From a candidate division WOR-1 bacterium RIFOXYB2_FULL_46_45 (GTDB lineage: Bacteria > Margulisbacteria > WOR-1 > XYC2-FULL-46-14), in assembly GCA_001771585.1 (NCBI GenBank), contig MEUE01000001.1, positions 1-64,000 on the forward strand: DNA of 64,000 nucleotides, written 5' to 3'. The notes under the pieces are model-generated. The model was given only the letters and a program-made list of their open reading frames with translations, made no database searches and was not told where the DNA came from. Both the position numbers and the translations under genes were made by a program. Positions 46,707 to 55,936 of the stretch are shown here, one piece after another (positions within the stretch are counted from its first letter, which is position 1; each line of letters begins with the position of its first letter).

Positions 46707-47981
46707 ATGATAGCAATTAGACCTGGCCATGCCGCAATTCAACCTAAAGCCATACAAGTACTACCAAAAGGATCGGTGGATTTTTCTACTGTTCGGTCTC
46801 ATGCTTTGATGGTGGGGAGTACAAGTTTTTCGCTTAGCAAGTTTAGACGTGGGGGGAGCGATATTGCAATAAGCATTGGCGAATTAGAACTTGGGAAAAT
46901 AGGAATGAACCAATCGATCGCTTTAGTTTATGGCGGGGTTGATTATGTCTTTTCCAGGAAAACCTGCGCCGAACTTGATACTGTTTCTGTTGCTGCTTTG
47001 GATCTGCCTTCTGACATAGAGCCATATTATCATTCCATGAATATGGCTCTAGAAAGGATGGAAGCTGAAGGATTCGAAGAAGATGGTCCGATTATAAAAA
47101 GACCCGCTATAACCAGGCAAGTACAAGTTGATTCTTCTGATGTCAAATGCATGGGAGATCCGGGATATTTAATAGAAATTAATCCTGGAGTAAAAACAGT
47201 ATTTATCGGAGATCTTCACGCGAATGCTAAAAATTTATTAAGCGCCGTAAACGCCCACGAAAAAGAATTGGCTGAAGAAAAGGTTGTTATTGTGGTTATG
47301 GGGGATGCTATCCATCCCCAAACCGGCAACTTGGAAGAAATGGATTCTTCAATTGAAATGATCAGGATTATTTGCGACCTAAAAGCAAAGTACGGGGATT
47401 GTTTTCATTATATATTGGGGGATCATGAAACCTTGGAACCCGGATTCATGACAAAGAGAAATATTGACCAGCCGGATCTTTTTGTGAAAGCGGTAGTTAG
47501 AAAACTCGGTAATGCGTATGTCAGAAAGATCGATGCTTTATGGAAAGGCTGTCCATATGCGGTACTTATACCTGGAATTGCTTTTGCGGCACATAATGCT
47601 GTTGTGGAAAACTTGAACGGTATAGATGATATTATTCACGCGGGACTTCCCGGAAGCGAGAGGGTGGCCTTGACCTTATTGAGCTTCAGGCCAGAAGCAG
47701 TTGATTTGAAAAGCGGTAATACTTATCCCCCCCAAGCCTCGGAAAGGATGAAACAACTTTTAAAAGTAAAAAACCTGATTTCTGCCCACACCTCGGATCC
47801 GGAGGGTAAAAGTTCAATTGTAACTTTTGGGCAAATGCCCGGCCATTATTTCCTTCAAGGATGGGGAAGCCCCGAATTCTTGCCGTTTCAGGTTATGGAG
47901 GTTGGGGAAGACGGGAATTTGCTCCCAATATTTATTAGTCCTGATGGAGAAAAAAGCCTCGGACAAGTGAGGAATATATGA
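46707..47981 (+). CDS. Calcineurin-like metallophosphoesterase
   Basis: A 424-residue protein with a central metallophosphoesterase domain. The dinuclear metal motifs are GDLH (Asp169, His171), GDAIH (Asp200) and GDHE (Asp239-His240), with a later AAHNAVV His candidate. About 150 residues precede the domain and carry no recognised motif. AGAGGAGG lies just before the ATG. It overlaps the JAMM-like gene by 4 nt (ATGA), and a transglutaminase-like gene follows. Substrate is unknown; a protein Ser/Thr phosphatase or nucleotidase activity are both possible. AT-rich codon use sets this trio apart from nearby glycolytic genes. Confidence 0.75.
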   Translation: MIAIRPGHAAIQPKAIQVLPKGSVDFSTVRSHALMVGSTSFSLSKFRRGGSDIAISIGELELGKIGMNQSIALVYGGVDYVFSRKTCAELDTVSVAALDLPSDIEPYYHSMNMALERMEAEGFEEDGPIIKRPAITRQVQVDSSDVKCMGDPGYLIEINPGVKTVFIGDLHANAKNLLSAVNAHEKELAEEKVVIVVMGDAIHPQTGNLEEMDSSIEMIRIICDLKAKYGDCFHYILGDHETLEPGFMTKRNIDQPDLFVKAVVRKLGNAYVRKIDALWKGCPYAVLIPGIAFAAHNAVVENLNGIDDIIHAGLPGSERVALTLLSFRPEAVDLKSGNTYPPQASERMKQLLKVKNLISAHTSDPEGKSSIVTFGQMPGHYFLQGWGSPEFLPFQVMEVGEDGNLLPIFISPDGEKSLGQVRNI

Positions 47982-48574
47982 GCGACTGGCAGTGTAATTT
48001 TAAACCGACGGCACAAAAATATTATACATTAAAACCCGAGGATAAGCTGTGTGTAAATACCGATCCAAACAAGCATTATCGAATCGAGGTTAAAAGCAGG
48101 GACGATGCCGAATTAAAGCTTCGTGAATTAGCAAAAAAAGCATTAACTGAAGAGTCTTGGATATATATTGAAGTTAAATTAAAGAATGGAAAAATTGCCA
48201 GGTTTTTGTGCGAAGACGGGGTTAATGAAGAAAAAGGAGCGATCGGCGAAGTCAACATAAAAGTTCTAGACGAAATTTTGAAATTAGGACAGATTCTTGA
48301 AATAGGGGATTATCACATCCACCCAACAGATTCCCTAAAAAGTGTAAGTAGTCTTGGATTGCCAGTGTTTGATTTGACATCTCCCGCTGATTTAGAAAGT
48401 GCGAACACAAGGAAAGAATATCTTGCTCGACAAGGATTTAAAGATATTCCTTATGATTCAAGATCGGTATCAGAAAAAAAAGTAATTATTGTCATTCCTC
48501 CCAAGGAAGAAGCTGGAGAATTTCCATTTTCTTTCATTTCTTCTATCCCAAAAATTATTTATAGAAAGTTTTGA
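47978..48574 (+). CDS. Possible JAMM/MPN-like metalloprotease
   Basis: A 198-residue protein of unrecognised family. DYHIHP (His113, His115) followed by TSPADL (Ser135, Asp138) resembles the H-x-H ... S-x-x-D zinc site of JAMM/MPN isopeptidases. The gap between the second His and the Ser is about 19 residues instead of the usual 7-8. A Glu-containing strand (IGEVNIKV) precedes it, which would supply the fourth residue. If real, the protein would cleave peptide or isopeptide bonds. It overlaps the phosphoesterase gene by 4 nt and stands 94 bp before a transglutaminase-like gene, an enzyme type that makes or breaks such bonds. Tentative. Confidence 0.4.
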   Translation: MSDWQCNFKPTAQKYYTLKPEDKLCVNTDPNKHYRIEVKSRDDAELKLRELAKKALTEESWIYIEVKLKNGKIARFLCEDGVNEEKGAIGEVNIKVLDEILKLGQILEIGDYHIHPTDSLKSVSSLGLPVFDLTSPADLESANTRKEYLARQGFKDIPYDSRSVSEKKVIIVIPPKEEAGEFPFSFISSIPKIIYRKF

Positions 48575-48657
48575 TGTGGTTATTTTAATGAATTTAGAAT
48601 AGGGAAAGACAATTCATACAAGCTTTTTTAATGCAAGTTTGTTTAACATCATTGCGA

Positions 48658-48663
48658 TATAAT
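48658..48663 (+). promoter_or_regulatory. -10 box 5 nt before the transglutaminase-like start (leaderless type)
   Basis: TATAAT ends 5 nt before the ATG at 48669, so transcription should begin at or next to the start codon. No Shine-Dalgarno is present. Confidence 0.5.
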
Positions 48664-48668
48664 AATGT

Positions 48669-49307
48669 ATGACACACGTCTTTAATATTGACCAGATTAA
48701 GCCAATTAATCGTCATCGGCCAATAGAAATTGACAACGAGAGCAGAGCTTTATCTGAAGAGTTAAAAGGTCTAAAGTATATTCCTCATCAGGAAATTCAA
48801 TCAGTTGGACCACAAGTAGTAGTTCTACCCCAAAAGCCTGAGGCAGCTGGTGTTCAAAATGTAAGGACAACAGAGCACGCTGGGGGCGGGGATTGTGATG
48901 ATCTGGCCCTAAAAGCTGCTTACGAAAGAAACAAAACAGCGCCAAGGCACATTGAATATGGGGTAATATCCGGATATTCTGAAAAAGTTCCTGGCAAAAA
49001 ATACGATGGGCATGCCGTTATGGCAAAATTCAATAAGAGGGAGCGAAAATTTTATTTATACGAGGTTGCGGATCCTGCCAATCCTCACCTTATTGGCAGT
49101 TTTTCGGCAAAACAAATACCCTCAAAGAGCATTCCGCAACTCAAAACCGGTGAATTTGTTAGGAATGTTTATTTTGGTGTTACAAAAGATGGAAAACCTG
49201 ATTTTACAAAGAAGAGATATTTTGTTCCTGCTCCAAAGGATATTCTAAAACCATTATTTAGGCAGATAGAATTCCCAACTCTGAAACCTGAAAATCAATT
49301 GGGTTAA
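48669..49307 (+). CDS. Transglutaminase-like cysteine peptidase family protein
   Basis: A 212-residue protein with the triad layout of transglutaminase-like folds: GGGDCDDLA (Cys76) at the start of a helix, GHAVMAKF (His115) and VADPANPHL (Asp135). Residues 1-65 are a leader region without motifs, and there is no clear export signal. Bacterial proteins of this fold are usually peptidases, not cross-linkers. It comes after the phosphoesterase and JAMM-like genes on the same strand but has its own -10 box directly before the start. The catalytic reading is from motif spacing; the substrate is unknown. Confidence 0.6.
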   Translation: MTHVFNIDQIKPINRHRPIEIDNESRALSEELKGLKYIPHQEIQSVGPQVVVLPQKPEAAGVQNVRTTEHAGGGDCDDLALKAAYERNKTAPRHIEYGVISGYSEKVPGKKYDGHAVMAKFNKRERKFYLYEVADPANPHLIGSFSAKQIPSKSIPQLKTGEFVRNVYFGVTKDGKPDFTKKRYFVPAPKDILKPLFRQIEFPTLKPENQLG

Positions 49308-49331
49308 CCCAAATCCAAACTTCGATTATGT

Positions 49332-49337
49332 TATAAT
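49332..49337 (+). promoter_or_regulatory. -10 box 6 nt before gpmI (leaderless type)
   Basis: TATAAT ends 6 nt before the ATG at 49344 and no Shine-Dalgarno lies between. The -35 region is weak. Confidence 0.55.
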
Positions 49338-49343
49338 CAAATC

Positions 49344-50933
49344 ATGTTATATCTTTGCATCCTCGACGGATTCGGAATAGGGAAAGATAAAAAGTCTGAC
49401 GCAATCCAGGCGGCGATTGCCGACGGCAAGGCACCGTTCTTTAAAGAGCTCTTTGAAAAACATCCTTACGCAAAATTGGAATGTTCGGGTGAAGCGGTCG
49501 GTCTCCCTCCCGGAACAATGGGAAACTCGGAAGTAAACCATTTGAATATGGGAGCCGGCCGGGTCGTTTACCAGTCGCTCCTCCGCGTCAACAAAGCAAT
49601 TGAAGACGGAAGCTTCTATAATAATGAAGCCCTGCTGAAGGCGGTCAACAATTGCAAGCAAAATAATTCAACCCTGCATCTGATGGGGGTTTTGCAGGGA
49701 GGCGGCGGTTGTGTCCACGGGAACATTGAACATCTTTTTGGCTTGCTGGAATTGGTAAAAAGAAATAATTTGGAAAAAGTCGTTCTCCATCTTTTTACCG
49801 ACGGACGTGACACCAACCCCAATGCGGCGGGAAACGAATATATTCCCCAACTATTAAAAAAGAGCAAAGCTCAAATTGGGACCGTGATGGGGAGGACCTA
49901 CGCAATGGATCGCGACCAAAATTGGCCTTCGGTCATCAAAGCGCTCAAGGCGCTGGTCAACGGTATCGGAGTTAGAAAAGAACCGGATATTGTCTCCGCT
50001 ATCAAGACGGCCTATGCTTCAAATGAGACAGACGAATTCATCCAGCCGACGGTGATTGGGGAATATAAAGGGATGGATGAAAAAGATTCGGTCATATTTT
50101 GGAATTTCAGGCAGGATCGGGGGATTGAGCTGACCACCTGCTTCCGCGAACAGGACCGGAAGTTTTTTAACTACAAACCGAAACAGCCGGAGATAGGTGA
50201 CGATTTATATAATGAAATAGAAAAGATTCAAGCCCGGGTGCGCGGCCTCACTTTTGTGGCGATGACCGAATATTATGAAGGGATGAACGCCCTTTCGGCC
50301 TTCCCCGAAAAAGAGATCGAGAACACGGTCGGAGAAATTGTTTCTCGCGCCGGGATGAAACAACTTCGCCTGGCCGGGCCGGAAAAATTTGTCCATGTTA
50401 CAGGCTGGTTTTCCGGGCGGCATTCCGAACCCTTTCCCGGGGAAGACCGGATTTTGGCCAAAGATCCGACTTTGAAAGAACGGACCAACAACGGCAAAAA
50501 TTACGACTGGGTCCCGGAGATGACCGCCTATATTGAGACCGAGGAATCGCTAAAAGCGATCAAATCAAAAAAGTATGATCTGATCGTCCACAACTTTCAA
50601 AACGGGGATATGGTGGGGCACACCGGGAATTTTGACGCGGCCGAAAAAGCGATCATTGCCTTATCGTCTTGCGTTGAACATATTTACAAAGCGGTAATGG
50701 ACGCGGGCGGGGTGATGATTATCACCGCCGACCACGGCAACGCGGATGAAATGGTAATTGACGGAACAATCGTCAGTACACAGCATTCAACCAATCCGGT
50801 TCCTTGCTGGATCTTAGGCAAAGACGTCAAACTTCAATCAAATGGGATCATTCCCGATATCGGCACCACAGCGTTAAAACTGCTTAATTTGGAAATACCG
50901 AAAGAGATGACGGGAAAAGTTCTCTATTCCTGA
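49344..50933 (+). CDS. gpmI: 2,3-bisphosphoglycerate-independent phosphoglycerate mutase
   Basis: Manganese-type phosphoglycerate mutase of the alkaline-phosphatase superfamily, 529 residues, the usual length. It interconverts 3- and 2-phosphoglycerate. The metal Asp8 is in LDGFG, the phosphorylated Ser62 in GNSEVNHLNMGAGR, DGRDTNP and GRTYAMDRD bind substrate, and the metal cluster HNFQNGDMVGHTG plus TADHGNADEM follows. It starts right after a -10 box without a ribosome site. The 3' end overlaps the convergent AlbA-domain gene by 10 nt. Together with pgi, pfk, fba and tpiA this covers much of glycolysis in the window. Confidence 0.96.
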   Translation: MLYLCILDGFGIGKDKKSDAIQAAIADGKAPFFKELFEKHPYAKLECSGEAVGLPPGTMGNSEVNHLNMGAGRVVYQSLLRVNKAIEDGSFYNNEALLKAVNNCKQNNSTLHLMGVLQGGGGCVHGNIEHLFGLLELVKRNNLEKVVLHLFTDGRDTNPNAAGNEYIPQLLKKSKAQIGTVMGRTYAMDRDQNWPSVIKALKALVNGIGVRKEPDIVSAIKTAYASNETDEFIQPTVIGEYKGMDEKDSVIFWNFRQDRGIELTTCFREQDRKFFNYKPKQPEIGDDLYNEIEKIQARVRGLTFVAMTEYYEGMNALSAFPEKEIENTVGEIVSRAGMKQLRLAGPEKFVHVTGWFSGRHSEPFPGEDRILAKDPTLKERTNNGKNYDWVPEMTAYIETEESLKAIKSKKYDLIVHNFQNGDMVGHTGNFDAAEKAIIALSSCVEHIYKAVMDAGGVMIITADHGNADEMVIDGTIVSTQHSTNPVPCWILGKDVKLQSNGIIPDIGTTALKLLNLEIPKEMTGKVLYS

Positions 50934-51544
50934 CGCGGCATCACGTAACAAGTCGATCTTCCCTGACCCTGGGTCAACACCAACTTCTTGTCCGACAGCA
51001 TCGTTAATTCAATATGCGCGGTCTTGTGTGAAATGTTAAACGCTTCTCTGTATTCGCGGTTGCAGATTGAACCGTGTTCGGCAATCATCTGCATGGCGCG
51101 TAGCTGGCGCTTGTTCAACCCGTAGCCCCCCCATGGGTTGGTGATCTGTTTTTCTTCTTCTTCCCTGGCCGGGCGCGAAACCGCCCCGTCGCGGATATAG
51201 GCGATATCGTCGGTGCGGTACGGTTTTTCGTCGCCCTCCGGCACGGTGATGATTACGATCCGCTTAACCCCATGGTTAAAAATTTCAATGTCGACATGGA
51301 TCTTGGGTGAACAGCGCTTTAGCAGGATTTCTTTGATGTCATCCTCGAAATCATCACCAATCATGGCTCCCAAAAGATGTTTGTTCTTGTCGTCAATTCC
51401 GTAAACGATTTTTCCGCCGTCGGCATTGGCAAAAGCGATGATATCGCGGGCAATATCTTCGGGAGGGGGGACCTGCTTTTCAAACTCCAGCGTCTGCCCT
51501 TCGCCCTGGCCTAAAAGGTCCATTATATCCTGCCATGTTGTCAT
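50924..51544 (-). CDS. AlbA_2/Schlafen-type DNA-binding domain regulator with winged helix
   Basis: About 206 residues. The first about 125 match the AlbA_2 (Schlafen-like) domain: EGQTLEFEKQ at the start, IARDIIAFANADGGKIVYGIDD, and later EKPYRTDDIAYIRDGAVSRPA. The C-terminal about 75 residues look like a winged helix (ICNREYREAFNISHKTAHIELTML). The architecture is common in predicted transcription regulators and in some defence proteins; a regulator is the more likely reading here. ATG at 51544 gives the normal domain start; the longer frame to 51679 would run through comF and its promoter. Divergent from comF, so control of comF is possible. Confidence 0.75.
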   Translation of the reverse strand: MTTWQDIMDLLGQGEGQTLEFEKQVPPPEDIARDIIAFANADGGKIVYGIDDKNKHLLGAMIGDDFEDDIKEILLKRCSPKIHVDIEIFNHGVKRIVIITVPEGDEKPYRTDDIAYIRDGAVSRPAREEEEKQITNPWGGYGLNKRQLRAMQMIAEHGSICNREYREAFNISHKTAHIELTMLSDKKLVLTQGQGRSTCYVMPRQE

Positions 51545-51591
51545 GTGGTGATGATTAAGATAACACATCGAGTTTTCAAATGCAAGTATGC

Positions 51592-51597
51592 TATAAT
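51592..51597 (+). promoter_or_regulatory. -10 box 8 nt before comF (leaderless type)
   Basis: TATAAT ends 8 nt before the ATG at 51606; the 8 intervening bases contain no ribosome site. Confidence 0.5.
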
Positions 51598-51605
51598 TCA
51601 CGCAA

Positions 51606-52229
51606 ATGGCGAACCTAACCGAACAAATTCTTGACCTGATCTTCCCTCCCAAGTGCGAGGTTTGCGGAAGAATTGGCAAGGAAGCGCTTTGCCAAAAATG
51701 CGCCGCCGGGATCAGTTTTTTGGCTCCCTCAATCTTCTTTCACGCGGTCGGAGAATATGAAGGGATTCTAAAGAATGCTATTCTGCGCTTCAAATTTAAA
51801 AGAATAAAACGCTTGGCGGAACCGCTCGGTCTTTTGATGGTGCAATACATCAACCATCATTTATGGAAAGATCATCTTGACATGATAATTCCGGTTCCTT
51901 TGCATGAAAAGAGACAGGCGGTGAGGGGCTTTAATCAGGCCGAGTTGCTCGCCCTAAAAATAACCGAAGCGTGCCGTATTCCAACCGTCTCCGGACTTCT
52001 TTTTAGGAAGAGGGAGACCGCGCCGCAGTTTGATCTCCCGCGACAGAAGAGGATCTCAAATATCCGTGGAGCTTTTGAAGTCCGGGGCGCCAAGCTTTTA
52101 TATGATAGGAATATTCTTTTGGTGGACGATATTTATACCACCGGAGCCACCGCGGGAGAATGCACCAAAACGCTCAAAGCCGCCGGAGCCAAATCGGTCC
52201 ACATCTTGACGCTTTCAAGAACCGTCTGA
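51606..52229 (+). CDS. comF: ComF-family phosphoribosyltransferase-like protein
   Basis: ComF/GntX family protein, 207 residues. The N-terminal four-Cys zinc finger is CEVC ... CQKC (Cys17, 20, 29, 32). The phosphoribosyltransferase-like domain carries VPLHEKRQAVRGFNQAE and the PRPP loop ILLVDDIYTTGAT. In competent bacteria ComF takes part in DNA uptake; elsewhere the family is widespread and may act in nucleotide or repair pathways. No other competence gene is visible here, so the role is open. Divergent from the AlbA-domain gene; the hpf promoter lies in its last 20 codons. Confidence 0.9.
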   Translation: MANLTEQILDLIFPPKCEVCGRIGKEALCQKCAAGISFLAPSIFFHAVGEYEGILKNAILRFKFKRIKRLAEPLGLLMVQYINHHLWKDHLDMIIPVPLHEKRQAVRGFNQAELLALKITEACRIPTVSGLLFRKRETAPQFDLPRQKRISNIRGAFEVRGAKLLYDRNILLVDDIYTTGATAGECTKTLKAAGAKSVHILTLSRTV

Positions 52230-52241
52230 CTTTGCTACAAT
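52213..52241 (+). promoter_or_regulatory. Probable promoter of hpf-secA-prfB
   Basis: TTTCAA and TACAAT with a 17-nt spacer, starting inside the end of comF. AGAGGGAGG follows just before the hpf ATG at 52261. Confidence 0.5.
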
Positions 52242-52260
52242 AAGGAGAGGGAGGAAACTT

Positions 52261-52623
52261 ATGCAAATAAAAATACAGGGACACGGGATGGAGCTGACTC
52301 CGGCGTTGAAGGCCTACGCGGAAAAAAAGATCGGGAAACTGGAAGAGTTTTTTGCCAACATCATTAAAGCCGAAGTAACACTTGACGACCGCCATACCAG
52401 AAACATAAAAAAACAGCAGGTAGCGGAAGTCAGCATGTGGGTTGCCGGAAAAAAAGTGATCCGGGCGACTGAGGCGGGAGAAGACATGTACGCCGCGATC
52501 GATCTGGTGACTGAAGAATTAAAACAGCAGCTGAAAAAGTTTAAAGACAAGCATGTGAAAAACAAAAGACGTGAAGCGGAAGAGATCAAAAGAGAACTTC
52601 GCACTTTTCGTCCTTCCCTATGA
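52261..52623 (+). CDS. hpf: Ribosome hibernation promoting factor, short form
   Basis: HPF/RaiA family, 120 residues. The core begins [31 protein letters not shown] and contains [27 protein letters not shown], the typical beta-alpha-beta-alpha pattern. It binds the decoding centre of idle ribosomes. The C-terminal dimerisation domain of long HPF is missing; instead there is a basic tail of about 25 residues. It overlaps secA by 4 nt (ATGA), a conserved neighbourhood in many bacteria. AGGGAGG ribosome site. Confidence 0.93.
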   Translation: MQIKIQGHGMELTPALKAYAEKKIGKLEEFFANIIKAEVTLDDRHTRNIKKQQVAEVSMWVAGKKVIRATEAGEDMYAAIDLVTEELKQQLKKFKDKHVKNKRREAEEIKRELRTFRPSL

Positions 52624-54989
52624 TAAAATGGCTTTTTAGTCTTCTGGGGGACAGCGACGAAAAGAAACTAAAACAGCTGGCTCCGCTGATTTCCCAAATC
52701 AACCGGCTTGAGCCGGAGCTAAAAAAACTTTCGGACGATCAACTTCGCTCCAAAACTTTTGCCTTCAAAGAAGCTCTGAAACAAGAGAAGACTCTTGCCG
52801 AGCTTTTGCCCGAAGCGTTCGCGGTTGTGCGCGAGGCCTCCGTCCGCACCATCGGCCTGCGTCACTTTGACGTCCAGCTTTTGGGCGGAATAACGCTCCA
52901 TCAGGGAAGAATTTCGGAGATGAAGACCGGCGAAGGAAAAACACTGGTCGCCACGCTTCCGATTTATCTAAACGCGCTGGAAGAAAAAGGGGCGCACCTT
53001 GTCACCGTCAACGATTACCTGGCCCGCCGCGACGCGGAGTGGATGGGGCCGATCTACCGCTTTCTTGGGCTTGAAGTCGGCGTAATCCAGCATGATATGG
53101 AACCGAGGGAGCGGCGGATCGCCTATGCCGCGGATATCACCTACGGGACCAACAACGAATTCGGCTTTGATTATCTGCGCGACAATATGGCTTTCACACT
53201 CGATACTTGCGTTCAGCGCGGACTGCACTACGCCATTGTTGACGAAGTCGATTCTATTTTAATCGACGAAGCGCGCACCCCGCTGATCATTTCGGGAATG
53301 GTGGAAGATAAGGTTGACACCTATCTCCAGGCGATGAACCTGGCGCGCCGGCTGGACAAAGAAGCCGACTTTACAATGGACGAAAAGACCAAAAATGCCA
53401 TCTTGACCGAAGCGGGCATTAAAAAAACCGAAGAGCTTTTAAACCTCGAATATCTTTTTGACGTAAAAAACATGAGCATCGCCCATCAAGTTATCCAGTC
53501 GCTCAAGGCGCTCCATCTTTTTAAACGCGATGTCGATTATGTGATCAAAGAAGGGGAAATTATAATTGTGGACGAATTTACCGGACGCCTGATGGTCGGG
53601 CGGCGCTACAGCGACGGACTGCACCAGGCGATTGAAGCCAAGGAGAGACTAAAAATCCAGGAAGAATCGCAAACCCTGGCGACGATCACTTTCCAAAATT
53701 ATTTCCGCCTTTACAAAAAACTCTCCGGCATGACCGGAACCGCCAAGACCGAAGAAGGGGAGTTCTGGAAGATTTACGGGCTCGAGGTATTGGTGGTCCC
53801 GCCGAACCAAAAGATGATCCGCAACGATCTGTCGGATGTGATTTATAAATCGACGAAAGAAAAGTTCAAGGCGGTGGCGGACGAGATAGAGAACCGGCAC
53901 AAGACCGGACAGCCGATTTTGGTCGGTACCGTTTCAATCGAGCACTCCGAGCATCTGGCCGACATTTTATTCCACCGCGGGGTCCCGCACCAGGTCCTAA
54001 ACGCCAAACAGCATGAAAAAGAGGCGGAGATCGTAGCACAGGCGGGGCAAAAGGGGCGGGTTACGATTTCAACCAACATGGCCGGCCGCGGGACCGACAT
54101 TGTTCTGGGGGAAGGGGTCGTGGATCTTGGAGGACTGCATGTAATAGGGACCGAAAGGCACGAATCGCGGAGAATCGACAACCAGCTGCGCGGACGATCG
54201 GGGCGCCAGGGCGATCCCGGCTCTTCCCGTTTTTATGTTTCATTGGAAGACGACCTGATGCGGCTTTTTGGCTCCGACCGGATCGCGGGTATGATGGGGC
54301 GGTTGGGGATTGAAGAGAATACGCCGATTGAGCACCCCTGGATTTCCCGCGCGCTTGAAAACGCGCAGAAAAAAGTCGAGCAGTACCATTTCAGCATCAG
54401 AAAACAGATCCTTGAATTTGACGATGTGATGAACAAACAGCGCGACGCCATTTATTCTTTACGCCGGCAGATTTTGGAAGGACGGGACCTCAAGGCGAAA
54501 ATAGAAGAGATGGCGGCAACGGTCAATCCGGAAGGGGTTGATCAATTCAAATCGCTTTACGAAAAGAGAGAGGCGGAGATCGGCTCGGTCATCATGCGCG
54601 ACCTGGAGCGGATTGTGATGCTTAGGGTGATCGATCAGAAGTGGATTGAACAGCTGGATTTAATGGAGGTTTTGAAGGACGGGATCGGGTTGCGGGGGTA
54701 CGGCGGAAAAGATCCGCTGGTTGAATATAAGATGGAAGGCTATAATTTATTCCAGGAGATGATGGATAATATTCGTGCTGAGGTTTGCGATATGATCCTG
54801 AAGGTGAAGGTAACGCATGAGGACGAAGAGTATATTCCCCGTCCAAAGATTACCTCTTACGGCGCTTCGGATCAGTCTGCTCCCAAACCGGCGCAAAACA
54901 CAGAGAATAAAGTCGGCAGGAACGATCCGTGTCCCTGCGGAAGCGGGAAGAAGTATAAGAAATGCTGCATGAACAAATCGAAAAACTAG
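52620..54989 (+). CDS. secA: Preprotein translocase ATPase SecA
   Basis: SecA, 789 residues, the motor that drives proteins through SecYEG. Walker A is MKTGEGKT (101-108), with [20 protein letters not shown], the DEAD-like motor motifs [10 protein letters not shown] and [14 protein letters not shown], and the scaffold/wing regions. The C-terminal SEC-C zinc motif [13 protein letters not shown], which binds SecB or ribosomes, is present. The linker regions are shorter than in E. coli (901 residues), as in many non-proteobacterial SecA proteins. The prfB start lies inside the codons of the zinc motif, overlapping by 28 nt. Confidence 0.98.
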   Translation: MIKWLFSLLGDSDEKKLKQLAPLISQINRLEPELKKLSDDQLRSKTFAFKEALKQEKTLAELLPEAFAVVREASVRTIGLRHFDVQLLGGITLHQGRISEMKTGEGKTLVATLPIYLNALEEKGAHLVTVNDYLARRDAEWMGPIYRFLGLEVGVIQHDMEPRERRIAYAADITYGTNNEFGFDYLRDNMAFTLDTCVQRGLHYAIVDEVDSILIDEARTPLIISGMVEDKVDTYLQAMNLARRLDKEADFTMDEKTKNAILTEAGIKKTEELLNLEYLFDVKNMSIAHQVIQSLKALHLFKRDVDYVIKEGEIIIVDEFTGRLMVGRRYSDGLHQAIEAKERLKIQEESQTLATITFQNYFRLYKKLSGMTGTAKTEEGEFWKIYGLEVLVVPPNQKMIRNDLSDVIYKSTKEKFKAVADEIENRHKTGQPILVGTVSIEHSEHLADILFHRGVPHQVLNAKQHEKEAEIVAQAGQKGRVTISTNMAGRGTDIVLGEGVVDLGGLHVIGTERHESRRIDNQLRGRSGRQGDPGSSRFYVSLEDDLMRLFGSDRIAGMMGRLGIEENTPIEHPWISRALENAQKKVEQYHFSIRKQILEFDDVMNKQRDAIYSLRRQILEGRDLKAKIEEMAATVNPEGVDQFKSLYEKREAEIGSVIMRDLERIVMLRVIDQKWIEQLDLMEVLKDGIGLRGYGGKDPLVEYKMEGYNLFQEMMDNIRAEVCDMILKVKVTHEDEEYIPRPKITSYGASDQSAPKPAQNTENKVGRNDPCPCGSGKKYKKCCMNKSKN

Positions 54990-55936
54990 GGAAGCTTTTA
55001 AAAATAGAAGAGAAGCGCAAGAAGGCGGATGAACTGCTCAAGCTCAGCGCCGATCCAGCTTTCTGGAAAGATTCGGCCCGTGCCGGCCGTGTTATGCAGG
55101 AAATTTCGGGATTAGAAAAAGAGATAAAAGAGTGGGAAGGATTGATGGAACGGGCTGATGACCCCGCCGTCCTTTCCGATATTAAAAAAATGGAGCTCAA
55201 AGCCCTTCTCTCCGGTCCCTACGACCATAACAACGCGATTCTTTCGATCCAGGCGGGAGCGGGCGGCGCCGACGCGCAGGATTGGGCGCAGATACTGCTT
55301 CGCATGTACAGCCGCTGGGGGGAGAGTAAAGAATATTCGGTTGAATTGGTCGACTCTGCTATGCTTTTGATCTCCGGACCCTATGCCTACGGCTATCTAA
55401 AAAATGAGAGCGGAGTGCATCGCTTGGTCCGAATGTCCCCCTTTAATGCCGACGGGAAGCGCCACACCTCTTTTGCTGCGGTTGAAGTTATCCCCGACTT
55501 GACCGAAGATATAAAAGTGGAGATAAATCCAAATGACTTGCGGGTCGACACCTATCGCGCGGGGGGGCCGGGGGGACAAAACGTAAACAAAGTCAGCTCC
55601 GCCGTCCGCATCACCCATCTTCCGACCGGGATCGTAACCCAAAGCCAGGCTGAACGCTCACAGCACCAAAACCGTGACTTTGCCATGAAAATTTTGAAGG
55701 CCAAACTTTTTGAAATGATGCAGGCGCAACATAAGGAGAAGATTGAAGAGCTAAAAGGTGAGCGCAAAAAGATAGAGTGGGGGAGCCAGATCCGCTCCTA
55801 TGTTTTTGCCCCCTATACCCTGGTAAAAGACCATCGGACCGGCTCTGAAATCGGCAATGTTCAAAAGGTCATCGACGGCGATATCGACCAATTCATCGAA
55901 GCGATGCTAAGGAGGGAAAATGAGAAGCCTAGTTAA
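54962..55936 (+). CDS. prfB: Peptide chain release factor 2
   Basis: RF2, 324 residues, releases proteins at UGA and UAA. SPF at 159-161 is the tripeptide anticodon that distinguishes RF2 from RF1, and GGQ at 204-206 in [13 protein letters not shown] is the hydrolysis motif. The N-terminal domain is about 35-40 residues shorter than in E. coli. There is no internal UGA and no slippery CTT-TGA, so the common programmed +1 frameshift that autoregulates prfB is absent. ATG at 54962 lies within the secA zinc-finger codons, so translation is coupled to secA. Confidence 0.95.
   Translation: MLHEQIEKLGKLLKIEEKRKKADELLKLSADPAFWKDSARAGRVMQEISGLEKEIKEWEGLMERADDPAVLSDIKKMELKALLSGPYDHNNAILSIQAGAGGADAQDWAQILLRMYSRWGESKEYSVELVDSAMLLISGPYAYGYLKNESGVHRLVRMSPFNADGKRHTSFAAVEVIPDLTEDIKVEINPNDLRVDTYRAGGPGGQNVNKVSSAVRITHLPTGIVTQSQAERSQHQNRDFAMKILKAKLFEMMQAQHKEKIEELKGERKKIEWGSQIRSYVFAPYTLVKDHRTGSEIGNVQKVIDGDIDQFIEAMLRRENEKPS

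Noticed and set aside
51545-51679. N-terminal extension of the AlbA-domain protein to 51679
   Set aside because: The extension would run through the comF promoter and coding start, and the domain begins properly at the ATG at 51544.
54962-55010. Programmed +1 frameshift in prfB
   Set aside because: The frame is continuous from 54962 and contains no in-frame UGA or slippery site.
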